64,000 bases of DNA, taken from contig CALOAN010000048.1 in assembly GCA_942491345.1 (NCBI GenBank), positions 226,990-290,989 of the forward strand, given 5' to 3'. Positions 61,137-64,000 of the stretch are shown here, in pieces. A program made the position numbers and the translations under genes. This stretch comes from JAHEEL01 sp942491345. GTDB taxonomy: Bacteria > Actinomycetota > Acidimicrobiia > Spongiisociales > UBA5794. Numbering within the stretch: position 1 is the first letter of the stretch; the number at the start of each line of letters is the position of its first letter. Under the pieces are notes generated by a model. The model did not search any database, was not told the origin of the DNA, and was given only the letters and a program-made list of their open reading frames with translations.

Positions 61137-61689
61137 TGTTGTTGCCGAGCGCTCGGAGCTGCTGTCGGATACGCATCTCGGTCGCGCGGCCGAAGAGCCG
61201 ATGGTTCCTTGCCGTCAGAATAGCCTGTTCGATGAAACGGTGTTGGAGGCCTCGACGGGCCGAGTCGAGGATTGCTCGTTCGGGCGTAACCGTCGGGACG
61301 CCGTCCACTTCGTCGATCTCACTCGTATCGAGGTCACGGGTCCAGATGCGATAGAGGACCCCGCCTTGTTTGCGCGGGCGATACGGTGGGGGAACTGTCA
61401 CGTGGATGAGCCGGGGGTTCACATCGGCGAGATCCCACAGGAGGAGCGCAGATTCGTGGGAGATCACACCCCGCCCGTCGGCCCACAATGCGGCCTCCAT
61501 CAGCTCGTCGTTCGCACGATGCGGAAACGCCGTCACTCGGTACACGCCGTGTGCCGGGTGATTCAAACGCCCTCGCTGGGCGAGCTTCCGTAGTTCGACG
61601 GGCGGGATCCCTGCCTCCGTGGCCTGGCGGGTAGTGATGTAGCCGTGCTGGTTGCCGGCGATCTCGAGGATCTGATCCATGATGGTCAT
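61120..61689 (-). CDS. AbiEi-type antitoxin, winged-helix regulator
   Basis: 189 residues. The N-terminal winged helix (GYITTRQATEAGIPPVELRK and RGRLNHPAHGVYRV) and the C-terminal AbiEi domain (VTPERAILDSARRGLQHRFI) are complete. AbiEi represses the operon by binding inverted repeats in the promoter and blocks the AbiEii toxin. ATG 61689. Here the antitoxin is intact while the toxin is cut. Confidence 0.82.
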   Translation of the reverse strand: MTIMDQILEIAGNQHGYITTRQATEAGIPPVELRKLAQRGRLNHPAHGVYRVTAFPHRANDELMEAALWADGRGVISHESALLLWDLADVNPRLIHVTVPPPYRPRKQGGVLYRIWTRDLDTSEIDEVDGVPTVTPERAILDSARRGLQHRFIEQAILTARNHRLFGRATEMRIRQQLRALGNNSDDTT

Positions 61690-61698
61690 GCACTAAAG

Positions 61699-61764
61699 CG
61701 TACTACAATAGTACGTAATTGCAACGATAGTCGATGTCAGGCGGAATACCGTACTGATACGGTA
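61699..61764 (-). promoter_or_regulatory. two inverted repeats upstream of abiEi, likely operators
   Basis: CGTACT-N5-AGTACG at 61699-61715 and TACCGTA-N4-TACGGTA at 61747-61764. Both contain CGTACT. They lie 10 and 58 bp upstream of the abiEi start, as expected for AbiEi autoregulation. Confidence 0.68.
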
Positions 61765-61821
61765 CGCGTGTGCCTCGTTGCGGCGACAGCGACGACCGCA
61801 CGCCCACATCGGCCAATGTCG

Positions 61822-61847
61822 TGCCCATGTCAAACCCGTGCCAAACG
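61822..61847 (+). repeat. 26-bp repeat with TGTCAAAC/TGCCAAAC words, right copy
   Basis: Same block as 53728-53753 with one base changed. The two words are at 61828 and 61839, again 11 bp apart. Confidence 0.7.
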
Positions 61848-61964
61848 AACCGAGATGGACGAGGCGACACGGACCGGATTCATCCTGGAAGGGTTGTTCG
61901 GGGACGGTGTACGCGATGGCATCCACTCGAACCAGATGACGTCACCGTGCATTGGGGCACCAGA

Positions 61965-62014
61965 CTCATAACCCGAAGGCCGCAGGTTCAAATCCTGTCA
62001 CGGCTACGAAGAGG
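61965..62014 (+). repeat. tRNA-Met 3' half, copy 3 (diverged att-like core)
   Basis: CTCATAA, GGTTCAAATCC and GGCTACGAAGAG are kept, but the T-stem and acceptor differ from copies 1 and 2 at several bases. No 5' half and no terminator follow. It may be the right end of the 8.3-kb cargo that begins at copy 2. Confidence 0.72.
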
Positions 62015-62326
62015 CTCTGGCTAGAGCGGTAGCTGACCGGGGCCTCGTTGTTTCGTTCTATCGGTTCTGCTGGCCTTCTACCGGTGGTCAACCGGACGGT
62101 TGTCTCGTCGGGACCGCGTCCCGGTCCCGGGGTGCTGCAGTTCGAATGCGGCGCTGATAACGCGACTCGTCAAGGCAGGCGCTGGCGCCTATTTGGCGCC
62201 TATCGATTCGAGAACCAGGCGACACGCAGTGGAATCACCTATAACGACCTGGCACCATGATCCCTGGTCATGCCCGGTTTTCACTGGCAGCTCATCATTG
62301 CCCGATACCAAGTGTCAAGGCCCTTC
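62015..62326. other. gap between tRNA-Met copy 3 and tRNA-Pro att copy
   Basis: 312 bp with no gene. GGCGCCTAT occurs twice 11 bp apart near 62187-62206. Nothing else recognised. Confidence 0.45.
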
Positions 62327-62376
62327 CTTGACTGGGGGTCAAGAGGTCGCCGGTTCAAATCCGGCCAGCCCGACGA
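62327..62376 (+). repeat. second tRNA-Pro att core
   Basis: Exact 50-bp copy of 40331-40380. It lacks the 5' half of the tRNA, so it is the junction between the left element and whatever lies to the right. Confidence 0.85.
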
Positions 62377-62380
62377 GACG

Positions 62381-62403
62381 AACCCCTTGCACCGCAAGGG
62401 GTT
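62381..62403. terminator. hairpin terminator after IntB
   Basis: AACCCCTTGC pairs with GCAAGGGGTT around a 3-base loop, 8 bp past the integrase stop and 4 bp from the att core. Confidence 0.72.
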
Positions 62404-62410
62404 CAGTCGT

Positions 62411-63538
62411 TCAGCGGGAGAGCTCGTGAACGTTCTGGCGGGCGAGAGTCCGCGAAGAGTCCGCGGGAGTCCGCAGGAAAGTGGCGTCGAGCCGCTCCGC
62501 AGCAGCCTCATCGAGACCCTCGAACAAGTGCCCGTAGGTGTCCAGAGTGATCTGAATCGAGGAATGTCCGAGCCGCAGTTGGATGACTTTGGGGTGCTCC
62601 CCCTGAGCGATCAGCATTGCCGCATGGGTGTGCCGGAGATCATGAAACCGAAGTGGCTCACCGACCGAGGCACGCACCGCGGGCGGCCAGGTGCGCCTCC
62701 GGAAGTTGGTGCGGCGCACCGGACCCCCCTCGGGAGCTGTGAAGAGGAACCCATCGGCGGCTGGCGGCCACTGCGAGAGGTGTCGGGCGAGCTCCTCGCT
62801 GAGGAACTTCGGCAGGGCCACCTGGCGCCGTGCAGCGCTCGTCTTGGGCGGTGCCAGGCTCACCTGCCCGCGTACGTCAGTAAGCGTCTCAGTGATCGTC
62901 AGGCTGCGTCTGAGGAGATCCAGGCGACGCACTCTCAGGCCGGTCAGCTCCCCGAAGCGACATCCGGTGTATGCGGCCGTGAGCACGAGGGCCCGGTAGG
63001 GCTCGTCGATTGCTGCGGCGACTTCGTCTACCTCGTCGGCGGTGAGGAAGCGCATCTCGGTCTGCGACTTCGGCGGCAGCTTGATGCCGCGACACGGCGT
63101 GCGGATGATGAGATCGGATTCGAGTGCCGAAGAGAACAGGCTGGCGATCAGCAAGTAGTTCTGGCGGATCGTTGACGACGAGAGGCCCTTCTCCTCGAGG
63201 TGAGCCACGAATCCCTGCATGTCGGTGGGGGTGACTGATGCGAGTTGACGTGTGCCGAAGTAGGGGAGCACGTGGTTTCTCAGCATTGATTCGCCGCCGG
63301 CGCGGGTTGATGGGCGGAGGTGGACGCGGCTTGCCTGCCACGTGGGCAGCCACTCGCCGACGGTGATCTTGCCGAGCCGGGGATCGGTCCACGTTCCGCG
63401 GAGCTTGTCTGTCTCGACGGTGACGAGGAACCTCTCAGCGTCCGTTCTTCGTCTGAAGGTTCGGGCCCGCTCCGTGCCCGAGGGGTCCCGATATCGGACC
63501 TGCCACCGGCTCGTGCCCTTCTTTCGAATGTGCGCCAT
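62411..63538 (-). CDS. tyrosine integrase IntB (tRNA-Pro element)
   Basis: 375 residues. The N-terminal arm-binding part (HIRKKGTSRWQVRYRDPSGT) and core-binding domain (ITVGEWLPTWQASRVHLRPS) are followed by the catalytic domain with Arg in AYTGCRFGELTGLR, HDLRHTHA, LGHSSI and Tyr in LDTYGHLFEG, all present. ATG 63538 with AAGGAG upstream is the start; the frame is open to 63628. Its 3' end faces the tRNA-Pro core 35 bp away, so it should belong to an element reaching beyond the right edge. Confidence 0.9.
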   Translation of the reverse strand: MAHIRKKGTSRWQVRYRDPSGTERARTFRRRTDAERFLVTVETDKLRGTWTDPRLGKITVGEWLPTWQASRVHLRPSTRAGGESMLRNHVLPYFGTRQLASVTPTDMQGFVAHLEEKGLSSSTIRQNYLLIASLFSSALESDLIIRTPCRGIKLPPKSQTEMRFLTADEVDEVAAAIDEPYRALVLTAAYTGCRFGELTGLRVRRLDLLRRSLTITETLTDVRGQVSLAPPKTSAARRQVALPKFLSEELARHLSQWPPAADGFLFTAPEGGPVRRTNFRRRTWPPAVRASVGEPLRFHDLRHTHAAMLIAQGEHPKVIQLRLGHSSIQITLDTYGHLFEGLDEAAAERLDATFLRTPADSSRTLARQNVHELSR

Positions 63539-64000
63539 GTCGAGCTCCTTCAACAGCGGATCCTTGTACGCAATAGCAGATGGGAACGACAGGAATCGCC
63601 GCCTGAGGTCCAGGAGATCGTGATCCACGACCCTGTCATTCGAGTGTTATCGCCCGGCGCGCGCGAATCGGAGGGCTGCTGACAGGGTTCCTGACACTCT
63701 GCGGGGCAACTTCTTGGCGTGCGGCATCTACTCATAGAAAGGGGCAGCCTCCAACGCCCGACGCGACACCTATCTTGCCCGGCGCCGGTTCAGGCCGCGG
63801 GGTCGAACGTCGCTCACCAGCCTTGGTGCAGAGTTGGCGAATCATTGGCGCAGGATTGGCAGATCCTTGGCGTCGACTCGGAAGTGGCTCAGGAGCGTGG
63901 ATCGAGATGTCTCGCGCAAGATCTCTTACGACTAGTCAGCGAAGCTCCGCAAAGCGTTGCAGCGCAAGGAGCACCGGCCTTCTGGCTGCTCCTCGGAGAC
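63539..64000. other. region right of IntB
   Basis: 462 bp with no gene that I trust up to the window edge. It contains the 11-bp phased repeat array. Confidence 0.5.
63823..63871 (+). repeat. five TTGGC/T words with exact 11-bp spacing
   Basis: TTGGT at 63823, then TTGGC at 63834, 63845, 63856 and 63867. The six bases between vary. All words face the same side of the helix, as in an array of protein sites about 285 bp upstream of the integrase start. Confidence 0.72.

Noticed and set aside
62281..62511. Possible second half of a split IntA (integrase cut by its own att site, as in SSV viruses)
   Set aside because: Reading IntA through the core into the DNA left of 62327 gives only SRKGLDTWYRAMMSCQ and a stop, with no HxxR or Tyr motif. 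So IntA is truncated, not split.
40303..64000. CRISPR array or classical restriction/defense island
   Set aside because: No regularly spaced direct repeats with unique spacers and no cas, restriction or methylase genes were seen. The 11-bp TTGGC array is far too short in period.

Overview
The window comes from the chromosome of a GC-rich actinobacterium. It carries the full Pup-proteasome locus (arc/mpa, dop, pup, prcB, prcA, pafA, pafB, pafC). Other actinobacterial hallmarks are the tatA-tatC-helY run after pafBC, a tlyA-nadK-recN cluster, a DUF4193 protein, a DivIVA-like protein and an ArfA-like OmpA protein. No rRNA or taxonomic marker is visible, so the class is uncertain; Acidimicrobiia or a relative is my guess. 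Genes are packed tightly and very often start inside the stop codon of the previous gene (ATGA or GTGA overlaps).

Positions 1-40300 are ordinary core genome. From the left: a partial CREST-like membrane protein, a DivIVA-domain protein, an OmpA-like protein with a 40-residue membrane partner, an MFS exporter on the other strand, a run of small membrane proteins (one holin-like), a TrmI-type tRNA methyltransferase, and a ferredoxin. The proteasome/pupylation locus fills 6679-15074. It is followed by a zinc ribbon, tatA, tatC, a Ski2/HelY helicase and a lipid kinase. From 20336 to 39378 there is a long set of mostly + strand housekeeping genes: acetyltransferase, HAD phosphatase, tlyA, NAD kinase, recN, pyrG, NUDIX, xerD, a DksA-like protein, an HD protein, scpA, scpB, rluB, aroA, cmk, a DUF512 FeS protein, der and an acyl-CoA carboxylase beta subunit. 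ispH lies on the - strand. An acidic protein with DGDG repeats sits just before a tRNA-Pro(GGG).

Positions 40303-64000 are accessory DNA. A complete tRNA-Pro(GGG) gene is followed 22.0 kb later by an exact 50-bp copy of its 3' part (62327-62376). Each copy is followed by a tyrosine integrase gene pointing back at it, so this looks like tandem elements in one tRNA gene. The first integrase has lost its catalytic C-terminus exactly at the edge of the tRNA core. The left element carries an XRE regulator, an excisionase-like protein, a MobF relaxase/helicase, a GntR regulator with a membrane partner, a lipoprotein, a zinc-ribbon membrane protein and a self-inhibited Fic protein. No transfer channel or replication initiator is visible, so it looks mobilizable rather than self-transmissible.

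Inside it lie three 3' halves of tRNA-Met, but no complete tRNA-Met gene. The first two bracket a 1.46-kb unit holding only an integrase. The second and third bracket an 8.3-kb cargo with matching 26-bp repeats near both ends. This cargo is the most interesting part: two ECF sigma factors each beside a membrane-anchored protein, a LuxR-type protein with a degenerate receiver, a secreted I36-like peptidase inhibitor, a secreted S1 protease with a coupled lipoprotein, and an AbiE toxin-antitoxin pair whose toxin is broken.
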